The notes below the pieces were generated by a model. The model worked only from the letters and a program-made list of their open reading frames with translations, was not told the DNA's origin and did no database searches. A stretch of 64,000 bases of DNA, taken from positions 15,934,601-15,998,600 of the forward strand of contig NC_064037.1 in NCBI RefSeq assembly GCF_932526225.1, written 5' to 3'. Within the stretch, counting starts at the first letter, position 1. The number at the start of each line of letters is the position of its first letter. The stretch comes from Nematostella vectensis. Lineage: Eukaryota; Cnidaria; Anthozoa; Actiniaria; Edwardsiidae. A program made the position numbers and the translations under genes. Shown piece after piece: positions 31,727 through 43,858 of this stretch.

Positions 31727-34700
31727 ATGGCGCTTGGAAAGGCTGTGGTTTACGGTTCGCTCGCATTAGGCATCGTAATCCTCATATTAGTGCTAAACTT
31801 CGCTTATTTGCCAAACCGAAGACTTAACCAAGACTTTAATCTATCGACTCAAAGCGACATTGACAGTAAAAGACCAACGATCTCCACTTTAACAACAGGA
31901 AATGCAAGGAGTTTCACGCCGAAGGTGGGTTTCATGCCTTTTCGTCATGTTGTTGATTTCATGGATAAATGTTGAACGTTTTAACAGACTTGCTAACAAT
32001 ATTTTGCGCCTACTAAACTATAATACCTTTGGCTGCATTTTCACCACTTCTATATAGATCCATTTATTTTGTTTATACTAAAGTAGTTTAGGACAGCTTT
32101 GGTACGTGAAAGAGAGGCTGCTACTAATTGTAAATTACTGTACTGGGTAAATTTTATTTTATGTCTCAAAGCTTTTTCGTCATCTAACTTATTTTTCAGA
32201 TGTATAGCTTTATAATGATAATTGAAATATGGAAGGAATTGAAAAGTTAGTTAAAAAAAAATAAGAAAAACAGTCACTAGTACATATCATTAGATTTAGT
32301 GGGTAACCATGAACAACCATTCACGCATTAAAGTTACGAAGTTTTTCATCCTCTCAAAGTTTTATTGACCCTCTTCCCCAACCCCCCATACAAACCCTTT
32401 GGCCCTTTTTTTACTATGCTGCTTTCCTGCCCATCTTGATAATCCTGGTAAGACAATGATTTTCACATGTAGATCTTTCAGGTCAATCATGCTTCTTTCA
32501 TTAGGCAATAAATAAATGCATAGACATGTGACATACTAGATATGTTGTCCCATCAAAAAAATGTTTAACAAAGCCAATGATAAAGAGTAAAATATAGACA
32601 AGTCCTGTACATATGTTGCAAAAGAATGGCAACAGTACAAAAAAAACTCAACACTTTTTTCTTGATTAGGACCCATCTGTCATAGTCTCCTTCCCCTTAG
32701 ATTTTCTTGGGATTAAAACCCCACTAAATTTAAACTCAACTACAACCATATGTAATTTTTTATTCTATTTGTCACAGTTCACGCAAAAACTAGACATGGC
32801 TTCATTAGCATACCATTTTCATCCATTAAGCAAGCGCGAAACTTGCCGTTTAGCAAAAACAAGCTTTTCGTTACACGTTATAAGCCTGCCATTTTGGTTT
32901 CGAGGGCTTTCCATAACTTGGGCTTGCCGTTTCGCCAGCGCAAGCCTTCTGTTTTTATTCTGTACTATTTAGTACTAGACAATAACAGACATGTTTTTAG
33001 TAAATGCCTTTGTTTTGTGGATTTTTTTGGAGTTGGGATTTGCTCGTCTTTTGGGGTGGGTGATTGGGGTTTAATAAAATCTTAATCTCAAAGTTGTACA
33101 GGTTTTACATTTTGCTTTTGTATCCTGTTTTTGTTTTTTAGTTTGAAGATCCCGAATTGTCTCTTGAGGACTACAAAACACGGATGTGGAATTGCAGTAA
33201 ATCAAATTCTATTGAAAAAGTGAGCTGTTATGCAATATTCTGTGTGAAACCTCTGTGAATCTGACACATGACTTAGACCTTATTATTATTATTATCTGGA
33301 AGGTCTGCATGTTTGTACTTATTGACAAATCAATGAAATATGACAGAACTTGTAACAAACAATGTCAAATCTTACAGTTACTTCATTGAAGTGTAATTCT
33401 TTAAGAAAGGAACTAATTTTCTGTGGAATGGGTTATATTCAGACAGTCTTGTTAGTTTGATTTATCCAAGTCATTGTCTAAATAACCTATTCCAAATCCT
33501 AAAAAACTATTATTTTAAATTCATTTCCACTGCATTCATTAATGCAAAAATTTCAAACCATAAGGGTTATGTTATGAACCTGGATTGTTATTCCTCATCA
33601 TTTTAATGACATTTCATCATAAGCATGACTTCTTCCACTCACAAGTGACATTTCACTAAAATACACCTAATTCTAGCAAAAATGCAATGTTAACATGTGA
33701 TATTTAAAATACTGAGCATTTCTGTTGTTGTCCCACACTTTTTTAGTTGTGAGATAACGCTATTATGTGGCTAGTGGGCACCAGCATTACAAGCTTTTTG
33801 AAATAACGTTAGAGCCATTCAGAGCTGTTAAATAGATTAACTGCGCTTGTGAACTTAAAGCCTTTTTATTTGTGTACTATTTTTTCTTACTTGATTATTA
33901 TTTTTTCCTGTTTTTAGTCAGCCCTTAAAAACTCCAGTGTGTCCCTGTGTTATGATATGTTGAAAGATGTAAGTATACAAATGAGTGACTGGCATGATTT
34001 TGTAGACTTTCTAAAAGAACCACTTTAAGTGGTGAGAATTGCGTTTACAGTGCAACCTGTAAAACAATGAACACAGTGAGATATGCAAAAAAGTCAACTA
34101 GAAACATGTCTCAACAAGTCGTAGTGTCTAAATTCTTGCATCTGATTTGTCAGAAGATAATAAACATTCCACATATATTTCAAGTGTTGGCGGTTTACCT
34201 GTTTGCCCTGTAACCCAATTTCTTGGGTTTAACCTGAATCATTTGTTAGAAGTTTCAAAGATTAAAGGCTTTTGGTTGTATACCTGATCCAAACAGTTCT
34301 CACCCTGATCATACCCAGAAAAAAACCGGCATTTTGGTGAGGCAGTTGGCAGTGTTGCCCCGTAGTGCCTTTCCCTCTGACCACTTTGTTCCAGGATTTT
34401 ATGGTATATCTATATAAACTTTCTTATGCCTTCAACTTGACCACATTGTATTTTCACTTTTTGAAATTAAGCAACAAGGTCATTGGCACCCTTGACCCCT
34501 TGCCACCCTTTATTGTTGTTTATTTGGCATATGTAGAATCATGCTTACAGTAATCATGCTGTATACAGTAATCATATTTAGTGTGCTAATTATGTATGTT
34601 GTATCTAGCCATTAATGTGTTTTATGGACCCCGTACATTGCAAACATCCGCCAGAAAAGTAAGTGGAGAATATTTTGCAGATACTGTATATATGTTTGAA

Positions 34701-36440
34701 TTATTATATTTTTGGTATATGTACTGTACAACCATTTCATAAAAGTTTGCACTTGAACGATTCATGTTGATTCATGATGTAGTAACCCACAGTTGTATCC
34801 AATAAATGAAATGATTATCAAATGTAAGCAAAAAATAAAAAAGCAAATTCAGGTTGAGAAAGTTTAGAGACCAGGGGCCGGTTCCTGCAAAGTAAGATAA
34901 ATTTATCTGTCGATAGAAGTTATTAGTAGGTTAAACTTACTTAGCAATGGATTGCTATTCATCCGACACATAAAATCTGGCTCTTGAAAGTAAAGTTATC
35001 CATCCGATTGCTATTGGTGGATAAGTGACAAGAAAAAGTAACCATGGCAACAGCTCATCCGCCATCTTGGATTACATGACTTATCGGGAGATAGCGACTT
35101 ATTAGGTCCTCCCAACCTCTGCTAACTTTATCTGCTTCTTAATCAGACGATAACTTTATCAGATGTTTCAGAAACCCAATTTTATCTACAGATAGATTTA
35201 TCTGAGAATAAAGTGCAGATTTGTCTAATGATAACTGCTAACTGAGCTTCTAGGAACTAGCCTCTGGCTTTCTTAGATCACAATGCTGCCATTTATAGAT
35301 TACCCAAGAAGCAATGCACGTTACAACACAAGGAATCTGAAGTGTTACATTATTGAAATAGGTTTAAAAAATTATTTTAGACACATTTTTGTTGTAAAAT
35401 AACTATAAAACCTGAGTATTCATTTTTTTTTCCTGGTGGCCTTTAGGAAATCTAGTAGGAATTATCACTGGCCTCGATACGGAGAGTATGCCTATTTACC
35501 TCGTTCCAAGTGGCCTCTTGTTATGTTGGTGAGTAAGATCTAAGAATCCCCATCAAGTGCATATCTTTTCTGACTAAATTCCTGTCCAGTTGTTATTTGG
35601 GGATTTGATGAGCCACCAGCATGAAACCCCTAGGGGCTGGCAGAAGCTAAAAAGAACACCCCCTAAGGAATAACAGGATGATTACTCCCCGTCTCCTTTT
35701 ATTTTTAAACAAAAACAATTAATTTTCAAGATGATTTGGAATCTATGTAAATAATAATTTAATTAATTGCAAAAATTCAAAAAACTTTAGTACTAGAAAT
35801 GCAGATGATTAAGTTCAATACTGTTTTTTTGCTTTCCAAACATGAATGAAGTTGGATGAGATTCTAGACTCCTAGATGTCACTTTTCTAACGAGTGCATA
35901 AAAAATGCTTTAAAGAATTATAACAGTTTTTGAAAATGATAGTATAAATGGTTGTTTCAGCATGGTGGTGTGGTATTCCTCTACGATCCGTGTGCATCGC
36001 CTGAACTTAAGGAAGACCTCAAGGCATTAGCAGGAAGCTGTCTGCACCGTTTTGTGATCACTCCCTATGAACACTTAGCTCCAGGACAGGTGAGCATTAA
36101 GTCAAATTATAGTTACACTGTATGAGTGAACATGCAGACTTCATCATCACTTCATTCTCCTGACCAAACACAGGATTACCTACAGTGTAAGTAATTACCT
36201 ACTGGATCACACACCTGTTTGTATCATTTGAACCCCCTCTATGAAAATCATCGCTATGCTAGGTCATATCCCTCTATAAATCATAGCTACAGTATGTTGC
36301 ACATGGGGCTAGTACCTATGTTTTTTGTAACTCCACTTTGCAAAACGAGCACAGCTCAATTTTAACATATTTTTGCCAATATTCCTAAGTTCAAATAGAC
36401 ATAATAAACCGGGTTTCAGTTTTAGGGTTGTTTCCCTAAA

Positions 36441-36512
<72 letters not shown>

Positions 36513-36584
36513 TTGGTTTGAGAAAAATACAAACTACATAGGTTTCCCTACAGGCCTGTTTCGTGGTTGCCCACTCATCAGGGA

Positions 36585-36674
<90 letters not shown>

Positions 36675-36915
36675 ATGGTTGAAGGCTTTCATAGAAAGTG
36701 CTCAATACTCGAAAGTAGAGCGGTGTATAGTGTTGGTTTGAGAAAAATACAAACTACATAGGTTTCCCTACAGGTCTGTTTCGTGGTTGCCCACTCATCA
36801 GGGGATCCCCTGATGAGTGGGCAACCACGAAACAGACCTGTATCCCCTGATGAGTGGGCAACCACGAAACAGACCTGTAGGGAAACCTATGTAGTTTGTA
36901 TTTTTCTCAAACCAA

Positions 36916-36971
<56 letters not shown>

Positions 36972-36998
36972 TGTATACTACTGTATATTACTGTATAG

Positions 36999-37038
<40 letters not shown>

Positions 37039-38188
37039 CTATACAGTAGATTTACCAAAGGACAGTAGCTTAACCAAAGGAGATTTCCTGGTGTAAGCAG
37101 GTTAAAGGAAAAATCATTCCTTGAAGCCTTGTTAAAGGTCTGCTATCACTTACTCTGTGTACACATTGTAGGATTTTGCTATCGTCACATGGGGTTGCCT
37201 TCACTCCGGTAAAGAACTCAACCTGACAGCAATGAAGCATTGGATTCGAGCCAAAGCAATGAACGCCCCTGCCACTCATGTCACCAAAACTGGAGACTTC
37301 AAAAAGGGATTGATACAGCCAGCGAAAATTGTTTCAGACATACATGAAACAGAACTATGCCCTTCAAATGATGTATGTACATTGTTTTTATTCTGAATTA
37401 ATTAATCTGCACCTAAAATTTGTGTGGTACTGTATGACTTACTAAGAGCTATTGTTGATTGCCGTATTGATCACACGCATGTTTTTGTAGCAGTTATCCA
37501 GTAGAAGATATTGGGGGAAGGAAATTATTATGTGAAAAAGATGCTTTAAAATATAATTACCCCCTCGCCCCCTTTGTCCCTGGACCAAACACTACCTACA
37601 GCGAAAAGCCTCCTTCAAAGTGAAATTCAAGAAGAACAAGTATTTCCCTCCTGCCATTTATTTATATATCCATGACCCCCTCCCCCTTTAGGTTAGTTCC
37701 CCGTTCGTAGTTTCCTGGAGGCGCCCTAGATTAAAGTCAATATTCTTCTAATTATACTCTCTTTCATGTAGTCCAAATTCGTGCTGAGTGATTCATCGGA
37801 ACAAAGCGAGAGGAGAACGGAGTCAGACAGTAACCAGAACACCAAGTGGGAGGAGCACCTGTCAATCAAAGAGAATGTTGTCATTGTTCAAGATAGTAAG
37901 GGCAAGCCTATGTTAAGACATAAGTTCGACAGTGTGAATGCTGCCTGGGCTCTAGGCAGCCTCATCTTCCTCTGCCTCATACTCACGAGTGTTATGATGT
38001 ACACAAGGCCTTGGAGACAGAGGGACTTTTGGTGGAGAACCGATGATATCACTTACAACAGCAACTCAAGGTTTAATATGCTCAAGAGTAAATCACTCAG
38101 TTTTAATTGGAGGGGAAACAAGAGAAGGTCATCCGCGCAGATGAGGCTTTTGGGCCCGATTCCAGAGGAACCTGATGACGACATATAG
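31709..38188 (+). CDS. TP53I13: TP53I13-like single-pass membrane protein, eight exons
   Basis: Exons: 31709-31924, 33142-33219, 33918-33968, 34609-34658, 35447-35528, 35961-36089, 37172-37372, 37772-38188; all phases agree, 407 codons. The ATG at 31727 is the likelier start, giving 401 residues: it lies in a YY1-like context and is followed at once by a hydrophobic segment ([18 protein letters not shown]), a signal peptide or anchor. The central domain over exons 5-7 has [52 protein letters not shown], as in the DUF3105 region of vertebrate TP53I13. A second membrane segment ([17 protein letters not shown], about residues 320-340) precedes a basic cytoplasmic tail ending acidic (EEPDDDI). 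Human TP53I13 has 393 residues and is described as p53-inducible; whether that regulation exists here is not visible. Confidence 0.88.
34871..35267. mobile_element. MITE with ccaggggccggttcc ends in a TP53I13 intron
   Basis: Left end ccaggggccggttcctgcaa; right end reverse complement ccagaggctagttcctagaa. About 397 bp, containing inverted tttatct/agataaa words. Confidence 0.7.
36544..36585 (-). ncRNA. hammerhead ribozyme, minimal type I
   Basis: On the minus strand: stem I ttcc, core CTGATGA, stem II GTGG with GCAA tetraloop and CCAC, core GAAA, stem III CAGGCCTG (self-complementary, no loop), then TA and the cleavage site before GGGAA. All conserved core bases are present. Confidence 0.85.
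36765..36805 (-). ncRNA. hammerhead ribozyme, minimal type I
   Basis: Same architecture as the others: TCCC / GGGA stem I, CTGATGA, GTGG-GCAA-CCAC, GAAA, CAGACCTG, TA cleavage site. It is head-to-head with the plus-strand copy that starts at 36806. Confidence 0.85.
36806..36842 (+). ncRNA. hammerhead ribozyme unit ending at its cleavage site
   Basis: TCCC-CTGATGA-GTGG-GCAA-CCAC-GAAA-CAGACCTG-TA, then directly tcccctgatgag of the next copy. The 3' side of stem I (GGGA) is missing: the unit stops exactly where cleavage would occur. Confidence 0.8.
36843..36883 (+). ncRNA. hammerhead ribozyme, minimal type I
   Basis: Complete: stem I TCCC/GGGA (36843-36846 with 36880-36883), CTGATGA 36847-36853, stem II 36854-36865 with GCAA loop, GAAA 36866-36869, stem III 36870-36877, cleavage after A36879. 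Confidence 0.88.
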
Positions 38189-39050
38189 CAGAAAATTAAA
38201 TTATATAACAATCTTTTTATTGTACATTGGCTACCATACCAAACGGGCTGGGAAAGAATGATATGGAGTTCTCTCCCTGTCTGGCCTGGACGTCGCCCCA
38301 TAAAGTCTTAACTCAGCTTTCATGGAGCATCCGCCGATGAGAACAGCTTTATCAATGAAATACCACTCCGATATCTGAAGTGGCTGTGAAGCTAATGAAA
38401 GAATTACTGAGCGAGCGGGAAATATTGCTTCAGTTAGTCTGGAGGATTGCGATTGTTAGCCTGGAGGATTGCGTCCTCTTCGGAATGGCGTATCGCTTTT
38501 TAAGCGTATCGCTGTTCGCCAAAATACTTCAGACTCACAAAAATCTTGTGATCTTGTACACTAAAATGTGCAATAAGATAATATAGTTATTGTGGCCCTA
38601 AAAGACTTATGGCTGCATCAAACCCCAGACTTTTTTAGAAATATCAAGAATACACAAAATTTAAGGCCATTTGCCTTAATCTCTGCATTATGCAGATATG
38701 TTTAATTTATAAAGGTATTTGTTACTTGAGTTTTTTCCCAATGTAGCCTCCTCTGAAGGCGTATGTATGTCTGTTTCCGGCTTATCGAGTTTGTTATATT
38801 TTGACTTGTGGAGAACCCGTTTTTTACAATATTGGTTTTCTTGTGGCAAACCAAGAACAATAAGGGAAATGTCATCTGGAGGTTAATAAATCAAAACTAC
38901 AAAAGATATAAAAGTAGAGACCACACTTTAGGTAATAATGATTTACAACGCCAGCCAAACGAAAGTAATGAAAGTGCAAGCAGAAGTCGCACCTTATTTT
39001 GTATAGGGTCTGGGGTTCTCCCCAGAAAAATGTTGAAATTCCAGACTTTT
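38189..39050. other. TP53I13 3' UTR and intergenic sequence
   Basis: No further gene recognised; small open frames here have no supporting features. Confidence 0.4.
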
Positions 39051-39196
39051 AGACTAAGTTCAAACGTCGTATTATCCATGAGCCGTATTCAATGTAAATG
39101 CGTGCAAATGAAGATGGAACAATCGCCTTGATTCATTTGCACGGATTTGCATTGAATACGGTTCATGGATAATACGATGTTTGAACTTAGCCTTAG
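39051..39196. mobile_element. hairpin MITE, family 1, copy B
   Basis: ctaagttcaaacgtcgtatt at the left and aatacgatgtttgaacttag at the right, with the internal tattcaatgtaaatgcgtgc arm. Clearly the same family as 24721-24870. Confidence 0.85.
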
Positions 39197-39239
39197 GAGG
39201 CTCGGAAATTGATCAGAATACCTGTTCAAATAAAAAGCC

Positions 39240-39382
39240 CCCCCCCCCCTAAACCATGTATCAAAAATTAAGGGCTGTACAAGACCCGAAAAGATCCCAG
39301 GACCCGAAACGATCCCCAAAAGTACCCCAACTGATCCCGGGACCCGAAACGATCCCCAGAAGTCCCCGAAATGAATCCCAAG
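39240..39382. repeat. C-run and gacccgaaacgatcccc repeats
   Basis: A C-run at 39240-39250 is followed by about five copies of a gacccgaaa(c/a)gatccc word at 39282-39370. Confidence 0.75.
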
Positions 39383-39785
39383 GAATTGCAGTAATGGACA
39401 AACAAAAGGAATGTGGAAGGATTGGCTCTCAGTTTTAAAAACATATGAAACATTTTAGCGTTATTTGTGTTACCATAAGGAATTAAATTAACTAAAACCA
39501 TAGTATTAAGAGTTTAATATACGACTGCGCGGGAAATACAGTGGTTGAGTCAGAAATTGTGGACAGCGCTTATTGTCTTTCAAACCCGTATATATACTTT
39601 ATATTGGTATCAGTAATACATTTGTTTCAATTCAAGACATTTTACAATTCCAACGGTAAAACTAAAGAACAAAAGTTGTACTTCAGAAAATGCGTGACGC
39701 TATTTGAAGTTCGTGCTAAAACAAATGTTTCGTGGGATACCTGTGGCTTAGATCAGCATTTAAACGAGGCTATTGCGTGGAGCCA

Positions 39786-39806
39786 AAGATCATGGCGGCC
39801 ATATTG
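39786..39806 (+). promoter_or_regulatory. YY1-like start-site motif of BLCAP
   Basis: catggcggccatattgc, the palindromic GCGGCC(AT) core with ATGGCGGC, lies about 100 bp before the BLCAP ATG. A donor-like gtacgt at 39811 and an acceptor at 39889 (cttccag) suggest a short 5' UTR intron. Confidence 0.45.
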
Positions 39807-39900
39807 CTTCGGTACGTCGTCTGAGCAAGTGTAGAAAACCTTCTGCAAACTTCTGGTTAGCAACACCACAAGAACTTAACTATCTTCCAGGGACTTAACT

Positions 39901-40122
39901 ATGTATTGCTTACAGTGGCTTTTGCCCCTGCTTCTTATTCCAAGGCCAATGAATCCGTTTTTGTTGAACAATCACTCGATGTTTATGACTCTTTATTTGG
40001 CAAGCTTCTTCTTGGAGAGACGACCCTGTACGATTTGCACTGTCGTCTTTGTGGCAGCTGTGTTCTTAATATGCTACAGTGGTCTTGGAAACTGTATATT
40101 TAACAGCGAATGTTCGACGTAG
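39901..40122 (+). CDS. BLCAP: BLCAP (bladder cancer-associated protein) orthologue
   Basis: A 73-residue protein in one exon. It starts MYCLQWLLP as the vertebrate protein does. Two further blocks agree closely with the family: [19 protein letters not shown] and [20 protein letters not shown]. It is a small membrane protein with two hydrophobic segments (about residues 4-14 and 46-62) separated by a basic, cysteine-containing loop. Vertebrate BLCAP has 87 residues; the C-terminal tail is shorter here. As in mammals, the coding part is intronless. Its cellular function is poorly defined (linked to growth control and apoptosis in mammals). Residue 15 is arginine, encoded as AGG. Confidence 0.92.
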   Translation: MYCLQWLLPLLLIPRPMNPFLLNNHSMFMTLYLASFFLERRPCTICTVVFVAAVFLICYSGLGNCIFNSECST

Positions 40123-40917
40123 CGAAGGAAATAAGCCATTGTTGTTTCAATGGTTGGAGTTTATGAAAGTGAAAGCAAGTTGCCGAACCCTCCGTCTTGT
40201 AGTAGATGGCTTGGCTACAACAGTCTCATCCCTAAAAATTGTCTACAGCTTCGCGATGGGCCTAGTGCGATACTTTTTATTAGTGGGAAGTGATCAACTA
40301 TGATGAAAAGTTCGATTTCTCGGAATAACTGGAAGTATTCCGGTGTAAACACAGCAGCGCTCGTATCACTTTGAAAGTGTGCTAGAAACTGCCATTACCT
40401 TATCCACTTCGATGTTTTTTTTCTTTCTAACTGAGAAAAAATAATTTAATGGACAAGGAACTCCTGAACACTTGTTTCTCCAAGACTCACTATATCTGTC
40501 TGGCTCAATTTTCTAACCGGTGGAGAAAGGGATATCCTGAAAGAGACAACCAAGGGGATATCATAGCAAACTCTGGAGTGTACCCTGTCTACAGCATTTT
40601 CTCTAGGAATGCACAACCTCACAACCTATGCTTTAGTAGCATCCAATAAGAAGAAGACTTGCAAGTGCGTATTCACAGTTAGTATTGTATCTTGGAGATT
40701 TTTTTTTTCTTACAGTGAAGCATGGTTTCCTAGAGAGGACGCAGGTACATACCCATGTTTTTCTCGGAATGGGGAGGGGCACAGTCATAGGAATGATATG
40801 GAAAGAAGATAGTACTTGACTCTCCTTGAATGAGCACCCCCCCCCCCATGTATGTATCTGTAAAGGTAGAAAATTAGAAACTTTGCCAAGACTTCTTCTT
40901 GCTTAACCTTACTCTAT
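40123..40917. other. BLCAP 3' region, nothing further recognised
   Basis: Ordinary sequence with a C-run near 40837-40848 and no supported gene. Confidence 0.4.
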
Positions 40918-41473
40918 TATAGGGCGATTCTCCCGTCACGTGTGTGACTTTCACACAAACATTTTGTTGATTTGCTAGGTTTAAAGCTAGGGCAAATAAT
41001 TGAGACCTTGTATTTTATAGAATATTTATTGTGTCTTAGTTAATCTCTATCGGTACATATAAGTAGTGTTACTTTTACAACTCCGCTGCCAGAGATACAG
41101 AGGCAAATGTGTTGTGTCACGTTTGTGACTCACAAAGCTGCAATTACCAAAAGTTCTAACAACAAATGCAAATCTCTGTGAAGTTTGGAAGTATACGAAA
41201 ATAAAACCCACAAGAGATAAAACACCAAATAACAATTTGTGAAACTGGAATAGACTTTCATATAAATAACCAATATTAATGATGTACACAACCATATAAG
41301 GTCTGTTATGTGTGTGACACATCTGTCACGTGTATGACAGAGTGTGAAATATTTAGAATTCATGACAGAAATTTAGCAAAACTGAAATGAATGTCCTGGT
41401 AATTTGGCCAAACTGCAAAATACAAGCAATTGTGTATAGTCTGTTTGGACTGGATGCTAATTATAAGCTGCTT

Positions 41474-43551
41474 TTAAACACTTATCATGAGATCTTTTAA
41501 ACTTTCTGTGTACGAAGATGAGAAGGAGAAGTGGCGATTTGATACTGGTTCAGGAATCTCACTTAGCTTAACAAGAACTTCTCTCATTGGCACAACATCT
41601 GTGTCTAGGCACTTCCCATCTGATGATTGGCGCCAGATAAACTTATTCTCAGCAACAGGCTTCATGAAGGAAACAGAGATTTGGCTGTCGGTTGAAACTG
41701 AATCGACAGATCCCGGCCACCACTGATCATCGTAGATGACAGCAACCCAATCCCCTGCAGCGACATCATCTGGTACTGAAGGAGTGGGAGGATATGCACC
41801 TGGGCCTGAGTTAGGTGTGAGCTGGGCCTGAGCAGTATCATATAATACAACTATATCAGGCTGTGTTTGGCCAGTCACATGGCAGAGCTCTACCATATGC
41901 TTCTTGAAGATGCACTGAGCATCATGACAGCTGCGGATTCCAACAGCTGCTGGTGCATCTTCCCACGGATCGGCTAATGCCACTGCCTCATCAATTTGTT
42001 GCTGTGCAATATGAAATACTGTGGTTGATGCCATCAGCTCACTTGCTTACTTAGCAAAATCTTTGGAGCTTTAGACGGTATGAGCACCATCCTTACTCAT
42101 AGACTTCTGGCGAACTAAAGACTTCGCTCAAGCGCCCACTCCACCAACCACGCCTTTGCCATGTGAAGTGGCAAAGTATTTCCATGAGAAATTTTTCTGG
42201 AATTTCTGGGCTAGGCAATAAAGAATCTTCATGCAGAATTTGTTTTTTTAATTCTGAGGACTGCCCATCACTAAATATGACATCACCAGCACCATCAGAT
42301 GTGGGAACATCCTGCACAATGTGGTCATATAGCTGGTTGATAAAGGTATATACAGTATCCTTCCCTTTATCCTTTGTATCTGAATATATCAGATATGTCT
42401 TAGTTGTTTCTTTGTAGAATACTTTTGCCGTGAACAGCGTAACACTTGCATGGCTTCAGAGCGCGGATTGTACCTCATCTTGGTACTCACAAGAGTATGC
42501 CATAGCAAAATCTATCTGCAAAATCCGATTGCTTTTTTTGAGCATTTCAAATGCATCACTTTGGATCCTTTTGACTCTTGTGTGCTCCTGTGCTTCTGGA
42601 AGTGTCTGTATGACAAGCTCTACAAGTTCCCCATAGCAGCATAGAAACCATTCCGTTTCTTTAGACATGTCAAGCTCTGTGGAAAACTTAGCTTCTAGCA
42701 ACTTCCCATCTTTACATGTCTCACAGATTCCCATCCAACAGTTTGACTGAAGGTCACTCGAGCCTCAAAGAATGGTCTCCCAGACGTCGTGCTTGACAGT
42801 ACTGTCAAGACCTTTTAACTTCAAACGAAAGTTCTCATGAATCTTGCACTTGCATTGGTCTTTTGGAGTATTCTTCAGTAGCAGTACATTTGCAGGTCGT
42901 AGGCGGCAGAATGTCGAGAAGCCAATGCTCACTGCAGTATGTGTAGCTCGAAAGACTGCAAACGCTTCGTGTAAAAACATGGTCAGATATTGTTTACGAA
43001 GGTGTTCTTTCTTCCCATTCTTCCAGAGAGTCATCTCATCCTTTAGTCCTGGCATGGTGTATGACACATCAGATCTAAAGAAGAAGTGGAGGACTGTGCT
43101 CCGCACTTCATCAGACAGGGCATTTCCACCTCCTGACAACGAAGCTTCCGGTTCTTTTTCTACATTTATGGCAAAGCGTTTTGCAAGGCCACTGACCACC
43201 ATGTCTCTTCCTTGGAGACTGGGGCAAAGACCTAATCGTCCTGTTTATTGCCTTTCCAAGGGACTGCGGTCTTTTAAATGGCTGATAACTGGTTGATGCT
43301 GAAGGACTTGTTGTTTCTGTTGAAGAAGTCCCCCTGCTTTCTTCTACCTCTTTCTGCCTTTTTAGCATGCGACTTTTTCTTTTGCGGTCAGCTGCTGCCA
43401 TCTTGTACTTCTTCAAGTCTGCTTCAGACATTTCTGAAACTCTTCTCTTCCTTCTTTTCTCAATTCTCTGGCTCTCAGCCCCCTTCTTCTCACGCCGTCT
43501 TTTATTTCTTTCAGATCCTGATAGTCTATTAAAGAAGAAAAAATCAAACAA
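41474..43551 (-). pseudogene. transposon-encoded protein, broken by frameshifts and stops
   Basis: Read on the minus strand: a basic N-terminal part (KRRREKK, KMAAADRKRKSRMLKRQ), then VVSGLAKRFAINV, a Cys/His part (CKCKIHENF and WMGICETC), DFAMAYSCEYQDEVQSA, YSDTKDKGKDTVYTF, and a C-terminal part with DDVAAGDWVAVIYDDQWWPG. It is broken by a frameshift near 43200, in-frame stops near 42770 and 42452, a frame change with an SHGKG-type segment near 42150, and further stops to 42040. The DFAxxYS ... DEVQSA wording occurs in a multicopy family of animal genomes that looks transposon-derived (recollection, not checked). The 3' open piece 41474-42034 alone is 186 codons. Confidence 0.65.
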
Positions 43552-43858
43552 AAATTAATATATTATTGAACAAATATGCATAAAATTTGAATAGAATAAC
43601 ACATTTTCAACATTGATTAAATTCACACTTTCCTCAGTCTAAAAATGCATTTTTATGGAATAATACAGGCAAGAATTTGTGCTTTTCAAGTAATTGATAA
43701 TAAATTTTGATAATCACTAACCTTGGTGCTGAATTTGATGCTTTATTTGCATCATTTGCTTCTCTGGCCTCCATCATTCAAGTCCTTCACTAGGTCATAT
43801 GCAAATCTCTTGTGCTCATGTGCAAAGTGAATTACAGCTGAAGCCAAATATTGCAGGC

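Larger units (their letters stand above)
36443..37040. mobile_element. (TA)n-linked hammerhead cluster, probable Penelope-like element termini
   Basis: Four TA tracts (about 36443-36510, 36587-36668, 36920-36970, 37002-37036) alternate with copies of a conserved ~80-bp block in both orientations: agtgttggtttgagaaaaat, then acaaactacataggtttccc, then the ribozyme. Hammerhead ribozymes next to short repeats are known from the terminal repeats of Penelope-like retroelements. No reverse transcriptase remains here. Confidence 0.7.

Noticed and set aside
36436-37096. Open frames of repeated Tyr-Ile
   Set aside because: Direct translation of (TA)n tracts.
39541-39834. 97-codon open frame before BLCAP
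   Set aside because: It overlaps the presumed BLCAP promoter and 5' UTR and resembles no known protein.
41487-43558. Plus-strand open frames opposite the transposon pseudogene
   Set aside because: Shadows: the minus strand gives the coherent protein-like reading.
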